Origin: DASPFV01 sp035620975
Lineage (GTDB): Bacteria > Acidobacteriota > Vicinamibacteria > Vicinamibacterales > 2-12-FULL-66-21
Assembly: GCA_035620975.1 (NCBI GenBank)
Contig: DASPFV010000166.1
Span: forward strand, 1 to 13,011
Length of the DNA: 13,011 nucleotides
Direction: 5' to 3'
Shown here: in pieces, positions 6,862-13,011 of the stretch
Layout of the letters: each line of letters starts with the position of its first letter
How positions within the stretch are numbered: the first letter of the stretch is position 1
Position numbers and translations under genes: made by a program
Notes under the pieces: generated by a model
Told to the model about the DNA's origin: nothing
What the model saw: the letters and a program-made list of their open reading frames with translations, nothing else
Database searches by the model: none

Positions 6862-7932
6862 TCAGCGGCGCGGCCCCCGTCGGCGCGGCCGAGCCACCGG
6901 CCGGGGGGCCGTCGGCCGGCTGTGCCGCTCGAAGGTTCGATACAGCGACTCGAACAGCATCATTCCCTGGGACAGCAGATCCGGGTCGTCCTCGACCGCA
7001 AGCTGCAGACCCTGGATGAGCGCGCCGACCGTTGCCGCCTCTGCGGCCCCGTACCTCTCATCGTGGAGATCGAGGTCGTGCACGATGGCCGCGATGCGAG
7101 CGACGGCGGGCTCCGAGAGAGCGAATGTGGCGCAGAGCGTCTCGAACGTGCAGCCGTCATCGCGGTGAGTGAACTCGACGCCGAACATGTCGAACGGCAC
7201 GGCGCCGTCCGGCACGGACTCGCGATCGGGCGCGAACCCGAAGCGCGCGGCGGGATCGATGAACCGGCGGATCAGCCACGCCGAAGCCATCCGGTCGACA
7301 CCCGGCCGCGGGCGCGTCACCCACTGGCGCGCGTGATAAGGCCCGCCCGTGGGCGCTGGGCCCGGACGCGACGCTCCCCGGATACCCGCTCGCGCTTCGA
7401 GCTGTCTCAGGAGGTCGGCCACACGGTCGCGGCCAGCGCTGCCGAAGAAATCGATCCGGTCGATCGCAGCCTGCCGCGGACGGAACCGTTCCAGCAGCTG
7501 CCGTGCGCCGGGCATCGGCCCGCCACGCGGCTGTCGCCGCCGGCCCAGCCGTTCGATCGCCTGCCGCAGCTGTTCGGCCAGTGACAGGTAGGCTTCCTGC
7601 CGTGCGCGCCGGAACTGTTCGATCAGCTCGTCATCGGCCCACGCATCCGCGTGGTCAGCCACGAGGACGGTGGCCTCTCCACCGGCTGACACGATCTCGC
7701 TCCGCAGCCATTCGAAGTCCTCGCGTGCCTCGGCAGAGTCGGGCAGGACGTAAGCGGCCTGCTTCAGCGGCAACGCTCCGAGCTGCTGGAGGCGGCGCCA
7801 CGTCCTCACGCGGAGATTGGAAGGCGTGGCAGGCAGCTGGTGGATCAGGAGGAGCCACCGGCGGGTTCCCCCGCCCAGGGCGGGGTTCCGCACGGGAGGT
7901 TGCGCGCGAAGTGGCGGTCGGAGGCGGTTCAC
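6862..7932 (-). CDS. chrB: ChrB-family chromate resistance/regulatory protein
   Basis: The 356-residue protein has two ChrB parts. An N-terminal domain (about 25-125; WLLLIHQLP, RTWRRLQQLGALPLK, AYVLP) resembles the PaaX/Cas2-like ferredoxin fold. The C-terminal ChrB domain (about 203-338) carries WVTRPRPGVDRMASAWLIRRFIDP, EFTHRDDGCTFETL (H256, D259, C261, E264 are possible metal or oxyanion ligands), VHDLDLHDERY and a late LFESLY motif. ChrB proteins studied elsewhere act as chromate-responsive regulators and are needed for full resistance. The GTG at 7932 is the only start between an upstream in-frame stop and the domain apart from a GTG at codon 14. It lies only ~15 nt from the predicted transcription start with no Shine-Dalgarno, so the mRNA may be nearly leaderless. 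A variable 20-residue N-terminal extension and an Arg-rich tail flank the domains. The gene begins the operon with the MFS transporter. Confidence 0.9.
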   Translation of the reverse strand: MNRLRPPLRAQPPVRNPALGGGTRRWLLLIHQLPATPSNLRVRTWRRLQQLGALPLKQAAYVLPDSAEAREDFEWLRSEIVSAGGEATVLVADHADAWADDELIEQFRRARQEAYLSLAEQLRQAIERLGRRRQPRGGPMPGARQLLERFRPRQAAIDRIDFFGSAGRDRVADLLRQLEARAGIRGASRPGPAPTGGPYHARQWVTRPRPGVDRMASAWLIRRFIDPAARFGFAPDRESVPDGAVPFDMFGVEFTHRDDGCTFETLCATFALSEPAVARIAAIVHDLDLHDERYGAAEAATVGALIQGLQLAVEDDPDLLSQGMMLFESLYRTFERHSRPTAPRPVARPRRRGPRR

Positions 7933-7936
7933 GTGT

Positions 7937-7972
7937 GTAACAGTTGTTTCAAGAGTCTATGACAACTGTTAC
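7937..7972. promoter_or_regulatory. Inverted-repeat operator at the chrB promoter
   Basis: GTAACAGTTGT (7937-7947) and its exact reverse complement ACAACTGTTAC (7962-7972) are separated by 14 bp, with 25 bp between arm centres. Each arm also contains a shorter palindrome, AAC-A-GTT, so each may itself be a dimer site. One arm lies inside the -35/-10 spacer of the chrB promoter; the other covers the predicted start of transcription. This geometry is typical of a repressor operator. ChrB itself or an unlinked TetR/PadR/MarR-type regulator could bind it. Confidence 0.75.
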
Positions 7973-7981
7973 CAGTGTCAA
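7954..7981 (-). promoter_or_regulatory. Sigma70-type promoter of the chrB-MFS operon
   Basis: On the minus strand a perfect TTGACA (7981-7976) is followed after 16 bp by TAGACT (7959-7954), four of six matches to TATAAT. Transcription would start near 7947, about 15 nt before the chrB GTG. In a GC-rich genome a consensus -35 at the right place is notable. The promoter is interleaved with the 11-bp inverted repeat. Confidence 0.65.
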
Positions 7982-8238
7982 GCCTGCTCGCGTCGACTGT
8001 TGTCTGGAATGCCGGGGTGAAATGGAGTCCCATGAGCCCGCGTCAAGGCGAAAGCCGTGGCGAATGAGGTGGCATCAGGCGACAGCGACGTTGGGGTTCG
8101 TGGCTTCCGCCTCCTGGTGGAAGATCCCGATGCCGCCCGGGCCAGGCGCCGGAGGCTCACGAATCGGCCCGCAGCAGCACAGCCCGCCACGCAGCCCGGC
8201 CGTTCCCGATCGGCCCGCAACTTGCTGGCCCGGCGGGA
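7982..8238. other. Intergenic region before the GH13 gene
   Basis: This 257-bp stretch separates the chrB promoter from the divergent GH13 gene. It holds no convincing gene: an open frame from 8057 to 8242 is Arg-rich, resembles nothing and overlaps the GH13 start. ATCGGCCCGCA occurs twice (near 8163 and 8209) as a short direct repeat. The GH13 promoter should lie here but no clear -35/-10 pair was recognised. Confidence 0.4.
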
Positions 8239-9900
8239 ATGAGCATCGACGATCTCTGGTATCGCAACGCCATCATCTACTGCCTCGACGTCGAGAAGTA
8301 CATGGACCTCGACGGCGACGGGGTCGGCGACTTCGAGGGTCTCAGCGCGCGCCTGCCGCACCTGGCGGGACTCGGCATCACCTGCGTGTGGCTGCTGCCC
8401 TTCTCGAAATCGCCCAACCGCGACAACGGCTACGACGTCACCGACTACTACAGCGTGCACGAGAAGCACGGCTCGCTGGGCGACTTCGTCGAATTCGCCA
8501 ACCATGCCCGGTCGCTCGGCATTCGCGTCGTGGTCGATCTGGTCGTGAACCACACATCGATCGATCACCCCTGGTTCCAGCATGCGCGACGGGACCCGGC
8601 GTCTCCCTTCCGCGACTGGTATGTCTGGTCGAAGGAACGCCCGGCCAACCACGACAAAGGCATGGTGTTTCCCGGCGTGCAGAAGACCACGTGGACCTGG
8701 GACGACACCGCGGGCGCCTACTATTTCCACCGGTTCTACGAGCATCAGGCTGATCTGAACACCGCGAACCCGGCGGTCCGCGAAGAGATCACGAAGATCA
8801 TGGGCTTCTGGCTGGAGCTCGGGATCTCGGGCTTCCGGCTGGATGCGGTGCCATTCCTCATCGGGCGGAAGGGCGCGGACGTCGACCGGGCGGAGCTCGA
8901 TTACGACCTTCTGCACCAGATGCGCGACTTCCTGCAGTGGCGGCGCCGCGACGCCATTCTCCTGGCCGAGGCGAACGTGCCTCCCGACGAGAGCAAGGCC
9001 TATTTCGGGGACCAGGGCGATCACCTGCAGATGATGCTGAACTTCCCCGTCAACCAGCGTCTCTGGTACGCGCTCGCGACCGGCGACATCGGACCGCTGC
9101 AATGGGCGATTCGCGAAACGCGCAGCGTGCCGGCGCACGCGCAGTTCGTCCAGTTCCTGCGCAGCCACGACGAATGCGATCTCGGCCGGCTGACCGACGA
9201 GCAGCGGCAGAAAGTCTTCGAGGCCTGCGGGCCCGATCCGTCGATGCAGCTCTACGATCGCGGCATCCGCCGCCGCCTGGCGCCCATGCTCCACGGCGAT
9301 CGTCGGCGAATCGAGCTGGCGTTCAGCCTGCTGCTGTCACTGCCGGGGACGCCGATGCTCCAGTACGGAGACGAAATCGGTATCTGGGACGACCTCTCGC
9401 TTCCGGAACGCGAGTGCGCCCGGACGGCCATGCAGTGGTCGGACGAGCACTACGGCGGGTTCTCCACCTCCCGCGAGATCGTGGTGCCGATCGTCGAGGA
9501 CGAGGTGCACGGGTACCGGGCGATCAACGTCGCATCGCAGCGCCGGGATCCCGATTCGCTGCTGAACTGGACCGAGCGGCGGATCCGCGCACGGAAGGAG
9601 CTGCCAGAGCTTGGCTGGGGCGATTGTGAGGTGCTCGAGACCCATGCTCCGCCCGTCATGGCCCTGCGTTATGAGTGGCGGAACACGGCCGTGGTCAGCC
9701 TGCACAACTTCGCGGCGACGGAGCAGACCGCACGTGTGGATGTCGGCATCGACGGAGGCGGCCAGCTGTGCGATTACTTCGGCGACAACCACAGCCGGGC
9801 GGCGCCTTCGGGCCGGCATGAAATCACGCTCGGGCCGTACGCGCACAGGTGGTATCGAGTGGGAGGGGTCGATACGGCAGTGAGGCGGGCACACTTCTGA
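8239..9900 (+). CDS. GH13 alpha-glucan enzyme, trehalose-synthase type
   Basis: The 553-residue cytoplasmic enzyme (no signal peptide) has the full GH13 (beta/alpha)8 catalytic set: VVNHTS (102-107), nucleophile D202 in GFRLDAVP, acid/base E244 in LLAEAN, and transition-state D311 in FLRSHDE. A calcium-type D-x-D-x-D-G-x-G-D loop lies at 23-31, and QYGDEIG (375-381) near the end of the barrel. The order and wording of motifs (RLDAVPFL, GIRRRLAPML, RRRIELAFSLLLSLPGTPMLQYGDEIG) match the GH13_16 trehalose synthase group, which interconverts maltose and trehalose by intramolecular transglucosylation. A C-terminal beta domain follows (about 470-545). The N-terminal 'IYCLDVEKYMDLDGDG' differs from the 'VFYEVHVRAF.DSNGDG' of characterised TreS, so the substrate could be another alpha-glucoside. 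No maltokinase domain is fused and no other trehalose or glycogen gene is adjacent. The ATG at 8239 has a GGCGGG just upstream. Confidence 0.88.
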   Translation: MSIDDLWYRNAIIYCLDVEKYMDLDGDGVGDFEGLSARLPHLAGLGITCVWLLPFSKSPNRDNGYDVTDYYSVHEKHGSLGDFVEFANHARSLGIRVVVDLVVNHTSIDHPWFQHARRDPASPFRDWYVWSKERPANHDKGMVFPGVQKTTWTWDDTAGAYYFHRFYEHQADLNTANPAVREEITKIMGFWLELGISGFRLDAVPFLIGRKGADVDRAELDYDLLHQMRDFLQWRRRDAILLAEANVPPDESKAYFGDQGDHLQMMLNFPVNQRLWYALATGDIGPLQWAIRETRSVPAHAQFVQFLRSHDECDLGRLTDEQRQKVFEACGPDPSMQLYDRGIRRRLAPMLHGDRRRIELAFSLLLSLPGTPMLQYGDEIGIWDDLSLPERECARTAMQWSDEHYGGFSTSREIVVPIVEDEVHGYRAINVASQRRDPDSLLNWTERRIRARKELPELGWGDCEVLETHAPPVMALRYEWRNTAVVSLHNFAATEQTARVDVGIDGGGQLCDYFGDNHSRAAPSGRHEITLGPYAHRWYRVGGVDTAVRRAHF

Positions 9901-9965
9901 CACGTGCTTACCGTCGACGCGCGTGCAGTCGAGCGAGTCGACAGCCCTCAGCCAGCTGGGCGAAT

Positions 9966-10023
9966 GGGTATCGGGACAAGCGGGCCGCGCCGGCCCAGGT
10001 GGGTCCGGCTCCGGCAGATACCC
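9966..10023. other. Nested inverted repeats downstream of the GH13 gene
   Basis: Three arms nest: GGGTATC (9966-9972) with GATACCC (10017-10023), GGAC (9974-9977) with GTCC (10003-10006), and GGGCCG (9982-9987) with CGGCCC (9991-9996) around a 3-nt loop. The 58-bp unit lies 65 bp after the GH13 stop and about 100 bp past the YHS stop, between converging genes. No T-tract follows on either strand. It may be a 3' end structure, a small RNA or a repeat. A second small hairpin, AGCCAG (10073-10078) / CTGGCT (10086-10091), lies in the same gap. Confidence 0.4.
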
Positions 10024-10121
10024 GGAGCGCGGGGAATGCCGCCGGTACGTGATGGCGGACGGCAGCCTCAGGAGCCAGCCCGTAACTGGCTGAAGCCGGC
10101 GCAATCGGGCGAGGCAAGCGG

Positions 10122-10265
10122 CTATTTCGCGAACTGCCCCGGGTTGGCGTCGAACCGGCTCTTGCACGAAGCCGAGCAGAAGTAGTACGTCTTCCCTTGA
10201 TACTGGCTCGTACCGGCGGCTCGCGAGGGGTCCACCTCCATGCCGCAGACGACGTCTCTTTCCAT
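10122..10265 (-). CDS. Standalone YHS-domain mini-protein
   Basis: The 47-residue protein is a single YHS domain: DVVCGMEVDPS at the start, YQGKTYYFCSASCKSRFDANPGQF at the end, written here only as landmarks C7, C32 and C36. YHS domains are thought to bind metal through these cysteines and occur beside or within copper and heavy-metal ATPases and other metal proteins. The ATG at 10265 is chosen because AGGAGG lies six bases upstream (10272-10277). A longer frame from 10307 adds only a polar stretch without a ribosome site. It lies 127 bp downstream of the ADOP permease gene on the same strand and could be part of its transcript or separate. No metal ATPase is next to it, so its partner is unknown. 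Confidence 0.85.
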   Translation of the reverse strand: MERDVVCGMEVDPSRAAGTSQYQGKTYYFCSASCKSRFDANPGQFAK

Positions 10266-10392
10266 GGTCTGCCTCCTGGTCCTGGCGTCGAGCTCGCGCT
10301 CCGCCATTTCCGCAGGGTTGCCTCCGCACCGGCATCGTCCGCGCGCTGCCGCGTCCTGTCATCGGCCAGTGGCCAGCAGCCAGCGGTCGTGC

Positions 10393-12927
10393 CTACTCGT
10401 CTCTGAGAACGCGGGCCGGGTCGACCATCGCCGCCCGGCGGGCCGGCCACCAGCACGCCAGCGATCCGCACACGGCGAACGCCGCAGTCACCGCGATCAG
10501 CACGCCAGGTTCGACCGGCTGGACCCCGAAGAGCTGGCTGCGGAGCAATTGCCCGACGACTACGGCGCCGGCGACGCCGGCCGCGAGGCCGGCGGCCAGA
10601 AGCGCGCCGCCCTCCCTGAGGAACAGTGCAATCACCGCGCCGGGATCCGCGCCGACGACGAGCCGCACGCCGATCTCACGCTCGCGCTGACGCACGCCGT
10701 AGGCGATGACGCTGTAGACGCCGACCAGCGCAAGGAGGCCCGCGAAGGCCGCAAAGGCTGTCAGCAGCCAGGCCAGCTGTCGCGGTCCGCTCCGTGACTC
10801 TTCGAGCGCGGACGCGAGACGTTGCGGGGTGCCGGCTGCGATCTCGGGATCGATCGCCGCGACGAGCGTGCGGAGGCCATCCGGCGTTTCCCCGGGGTTC
10901 TGCACGTACACGAACGCGAACCGGCCCGGATCCTGCAGCAGCGGGACGTAGGCATCGAGCTGATTTCCGTCGGACCGCACCTGTCCGTCGTCGTAGTCGA
11001 TCTGCCTCACGTCCTGCACGACGCCTACGACTCGATGGGGCGTTGCCGTCGTCAGATTCGCGTCCTCGCTCACCGGGATTCGCAGGAGCTGACCCACCGC
11101 GCGTGCATCAGGCCACAGCCTCCGGGCGAGGCTTTCACTGATCACCACGACCGGCTCGCCTCCGATCCGGTCCTGTGACTCGAAGGTTCCTCCGTCGCGA
11201 AACGGGATCTCCAGGGTGTGGAAGTATGCCGCGCTGACGCGGATGACGGCCGCATCCGCCGTAGCCGGGTGGACAGTGGCGGTTTCGACGTGGATGGGGA
11301 GCACGGGCTGCAGTGGCCACGCTGCGCTGAGCGCCGCGCGGCCTCCGCTGGCGCGAGGCTCGAGCTGCTGGAGGAGCCGTGCATAAAGTCCCGCGCGGCT
11401 GGCCGCATCCGGGTAAGCGCGTTGCCGCAAGCCGATCGACGTCGTCCACACGCCGTCTGCGCGGAAGCCGGGGTCCGCGGTGAGCATGCCGATCGAGCTC
11501 CGGATCATCAACGCGGAGCCCACGAGCAGCGCGAGCGCCGCGGCGATCTCCCCGGCGATCAACACCGATCGCAGCCGGCGCGCCCCACGGCCCTCCGTGG
11601 CACCACGGCCGCCGCTCTTCAACGCAGGCGTCATGGCGGTCGACCAGAGGGTCGCAAGCGGAGCGAGTGTCAGGACGGCCGTCAGAACGAGGACGCCCGC
11701 CAACGCCGCGGCGAGCAGCGTGCCGTCGATCGCAAGGGCCGACTCTCCTCCCGGCAGCCGCCTGCCGAGCCGCTGCTCGATGATCTGCCCGAGGCCCTGC
11801 GTCAGCAGGCTGCTGATGGCGAGGCCCAGCGCGGTGGACGCTCCTCCCAGCAGGAGCCCTTCGAACGACAGAAGGCGTGCCACTCTGCGTCGGCTGGCCC
11901 CGAGGGCCAGGCGGATGGCCAGTTCCTGGCGGCGTCGTGCGGAGCGCACGAGCAGCAGCACGGCGACGTTGGCGCAGGCGATCAGCAGCACGAGCGCGGC
12001 GGCAAGCGCCACCGCGTTCAGGAGCGGACGCATCTCTTCCGCATACCGCGCCTGGAAGGGCACGAGCATCGCGCGCCAGTCCTCCGGAAGGCCGGGCGTG
12101 GCCATCCGTACGAGGCTGGACGCGCGCTCCGCTGCGTATCCGGCCCCCACGCCGTGGCGAAGCGTGACCAGGTAGGGGTACGCGGGGGCACGCAGCGGTC
12201 CCACGACGTCGGTGTAGCTGTTGACGTGCCAGAACTCGGGGGGAAGAACGCCGACAACCGTCAGCGTCTCCGGCTCGTCCGGACGGTCGCTGACGAACGC
12301 GCGGAGCGTCCGACCCACGATGTTGGGATCGCCGCCGAAGCGGCGCATCCAGAGCCGATGGCTGATCATGACGGCCGGGGCACCAGCCGTCGTGAAGTCA
12401 CCGGTCTCGAGCACCCGTCCGCGCGCGGCCCGCAGCCCGAGCCCACTCACGAAGCCCGGCGTCACCCAGGCGCCAGGCGCCGCCTCCGGGTAGGCTCCGC
12501 CGAGGAGGTAGAACATGTCGAGATCCCAGGCGATGCGGTGCTCGACGAGGTCGTCCAGGTGCGTCCAGTCGATGTCGCTCAGCCCGCGGGGCTGGTCCTG
12601 GCCGGGAGTGCCGAGCACGACGGAGTAGAGGCGGTCGGCGTCGGGGTACGGGAGGGGGCGAATCAGGTACGCGTTCACGACGGCGAGCACCGTCAGGCAG
12701 AGCGCGATGCCCGCGGCCAACGTGGTGGTCGCGACTATCGCGAAGGCCGGATTGCGGACGATGGTGCGCCAGGCGTGCCGCAGATCGCGCCGCAGGTTCT
12801 CGAGCCATGGCCCCCGGGCGTCCGCCGTCGAGGCCGCGTGTCGCGCTTCAGGCTCAAGGGGGAGGTCGTTGCGCGGCCGCCCGAGGCTGCCCCGGAGCCG
12901 GGTCAGCCGCTCACGAAACGTGGGCAC
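10393..12927 (-). CDS. ADOP-family (FtsX/MacB-like) orphan ABC permease
   Basis: The 844-residue inner-membrane protein is a tandem of two MacB-like modules, the layout of acidobacterial duplicated orphan permeases. After a short N-terminal cytoplasmic part (1-55, WLENLRRDLRHAWRTIVRNP) come: helix 1 (about 61-85); a periplasmic MacB-like domain (90-300, with RPLPYPDADRL); a three-helix FtsX domain with the loop RRRQELAIRLALGASRRRVA (332-350); a second single helix (about 456-474); a second periplasmic domain (480-715); and a second FtsX domain with RQREREIGVRLVVGADP (746-762). It ends with PARRAAMVDPARVLRDE. The GTG at 12927 is supported by GAGGAGAG five bases upstream (12933-12940). No ATPase gene adjoins it, as is usual for the family. 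Its function is unknown; MacB relatives work as mechanotransmission export pumps. The PadR regulator gene often found next to ADOP genes would lie outside the window, if present. Confidence 0.93.
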   Translation of the reverse strand: MPTFRERLTRLRGSLGRPRNDLPLEPEARHAASTADARGPWLENLRRDLRHAWRTIVRNPAFAIVATTTLAAGIALCLTVLAVVNAYLIRPLPYPDADRLYSVVLGTPGQDQPRGLSDIDWTHLDDLVEHRIAWDLDMFYLLGGAYPEAAPGAWVTPGFVSGLGLRAARGRVLETGDFTTAGAPAVMISHRLWMRRFGGDPNIVGRTLRAFVSDRPDEPETLTVVGVLPPEFWHVNSYTDVVGPLRAPAYPYLVTLRHGVGAGYAAERASSLVRMATPGLPEDWRAMLVPFQARYAEEMRPLLNAVALAAALVLLIACANVAVLLLVRSARRRQELAIRLALGASRRRVARLLSFEGLLLGGASTALGLAISSLLTQGLGQIIEQRLGRRLPGGESALAIDGTLLAAALAGVLVLTAVLTLAPLATLWSTAMTPALKSGGRGATEGRGARRLRSVLIAGEIAAALALLVGSALMIRSSIGMLTADPGFRADGVWTTSIGLRQRAYPDAASRAGLYARLLQQLEPRASGGRAALSAAWPLQPVLPIHVETATVHPATADAAVIRVSAAYFHTLEIPFRDGGTFESQDRIGGEPVVVISESLARRLWPDARAVGQLLRIPVSEDANLTTATPHRVVGVVQDVRQIDYDDGQVRSDGNQLDAYVPLLQDPGRFAFVYVQNPGETPDGLRTLVAAIDPEIAAGTPQRLASALEESRSGPRQLAWLLTAFAAFAGLLALVGVYSVIAYGVRQREREIGVRLVVGADPGAVIALFLREGGALLAAGLAAGVAGAVVVGQLLRSQLFGVQPVEPGVLIAVTAAFAVCGSLACWWPARRAAMVDPARVLRDE

Positions 12928-12959
12928 GGCGTCTCTCCTCAGAGGCTGGGGCAGAGGCG

Positions 12960-13011
12960 GGGGTCAGGTCTTGCATTGACGTACCGACGGGTGTGGCGTG
13001 CCGTCAGTACG
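12960..13011. repeat. Inverted repeat plus GGGGTCAGGTCTTGC motif, possible mobile-element edge
   Basis: CGTACCGACGG (12980-12990) and CCGTCAGTACG (13001-13011) form an 11-bp inverted repeat with one mismatch (a G-U pair on the minus-strand RNA) and a 10-nt loop. Immediately to its left is GGGGTCAGGTCTTGCATT (12960-12977), which I recall as a short sequence recurring between genes in several bacterial genomes, often near REP-associated (IS200-like) transposases. That link is from memory and not verified here. The element lies about 20 bp upstream of the ADOP gene's ribosome site, so the ADOP promoter must lie in or beyond it. The window ends exactly at the right arm. Confidence 0.4.

Noticed and set aside
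5482..7584. A 700-codon open frame on the plus strand antisense to the MFS and chrB genes
   Set aside because: It is dominated by Arg, Gly, Ala and Glu/Gln runs with no domain, and mirrors two well-supported minus-strand genes. It is an effect of high GC.
7944..7972. A divergent plus-strand promoter within the chrB operator (TTGTTT as -35)
   Set aside because: The best -10 at proper spacing is TGTTAC, which matches poorly. There is no real support for a GH13 promoter here.
8057..8242. A 61-codon plus-strand frame between the chrB promoter and the GH13 gene
   Set aside because: Arg-rich composition, no ribosome site, no similarity that I recognise, and it overlaps the GH13 start.
7978..9294. 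A 438-codon minus-strand open frame opposite the GH13 gene
   Set aside because: The plus strand carries a complete GH13 enzyme with all catalytic motifs; the antisense product resembles no family.

Overview
The window is GC-rich chromosomal DNA from a Gram-negative-type bacterium: signal peptides, a predicted outer-membrane barrel, a periplasmic lipoprotein foldase and a probable Tat substrate are all present. The 844-residue permease at the right end has the layout of the 'acidobacterial duplicated orphan permease' (ADOP) family. Together with the GC-rich, loosely packed gene content, this suggests an Acidobacteriota genome, perhaps Vicinamibacteria-like. The placement is an inference; no rRNA or marker gene is present to confirm it.

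Left part, plus strand (1-4030). The window opens with the first ~41 codons of a VOC (glyoxalase/PhnB-like) gene that breaks off into unrelated sequence. It is followed at once by a two-gene ABC-2 exporter: a DrrA-like ATPase and a permease overlapping it by 8 bp. A long imperfect hairpin follows the permease. Next is a two-gene unit encoding a secreted protein with a predicted C-terminal outer-membrane barrel and an FKBP-type prolyl isomerase lipoprotein, 3 bp apart, closed by a candidate terminator.

Middle part, minus strand (4101-7981). Read right to left, a promoter overlapped by a perfect 11-bp inverted repeat drives a ChrB-family gene (chromate resistance/regulator) and, 3 bp downstream, an MFS transporter that sits where ChrA usually does. 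Beyond it lie a gap with a strong stem-loop and a Tat-exported PQQ-like beta-propeller protein. This operator/chrB/MFS cassette is the most interesting unit in the window, because it looks like a self-contained inducible resistance module with an unusual transporter.

Right part (8239-13011). A plus-strand GH13 enzyme of the trehalose-synthase type diverges from the chrB promoter. A segment with nested inverted repeats follows it. On the minus strand come an ADOP permease and, 127 bp downstream, a tiny YHS-domain protein. The last ~50 bp hold an inverted repeat beside a GGGGTCAGGTCTTGC-type sequence that may mark the edge of a mobile or repeated element.

No rRNA, tRNA, CRISPR array or transposase gene was seen. 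The long open frames antisense to the genes are GC-rich shadows.
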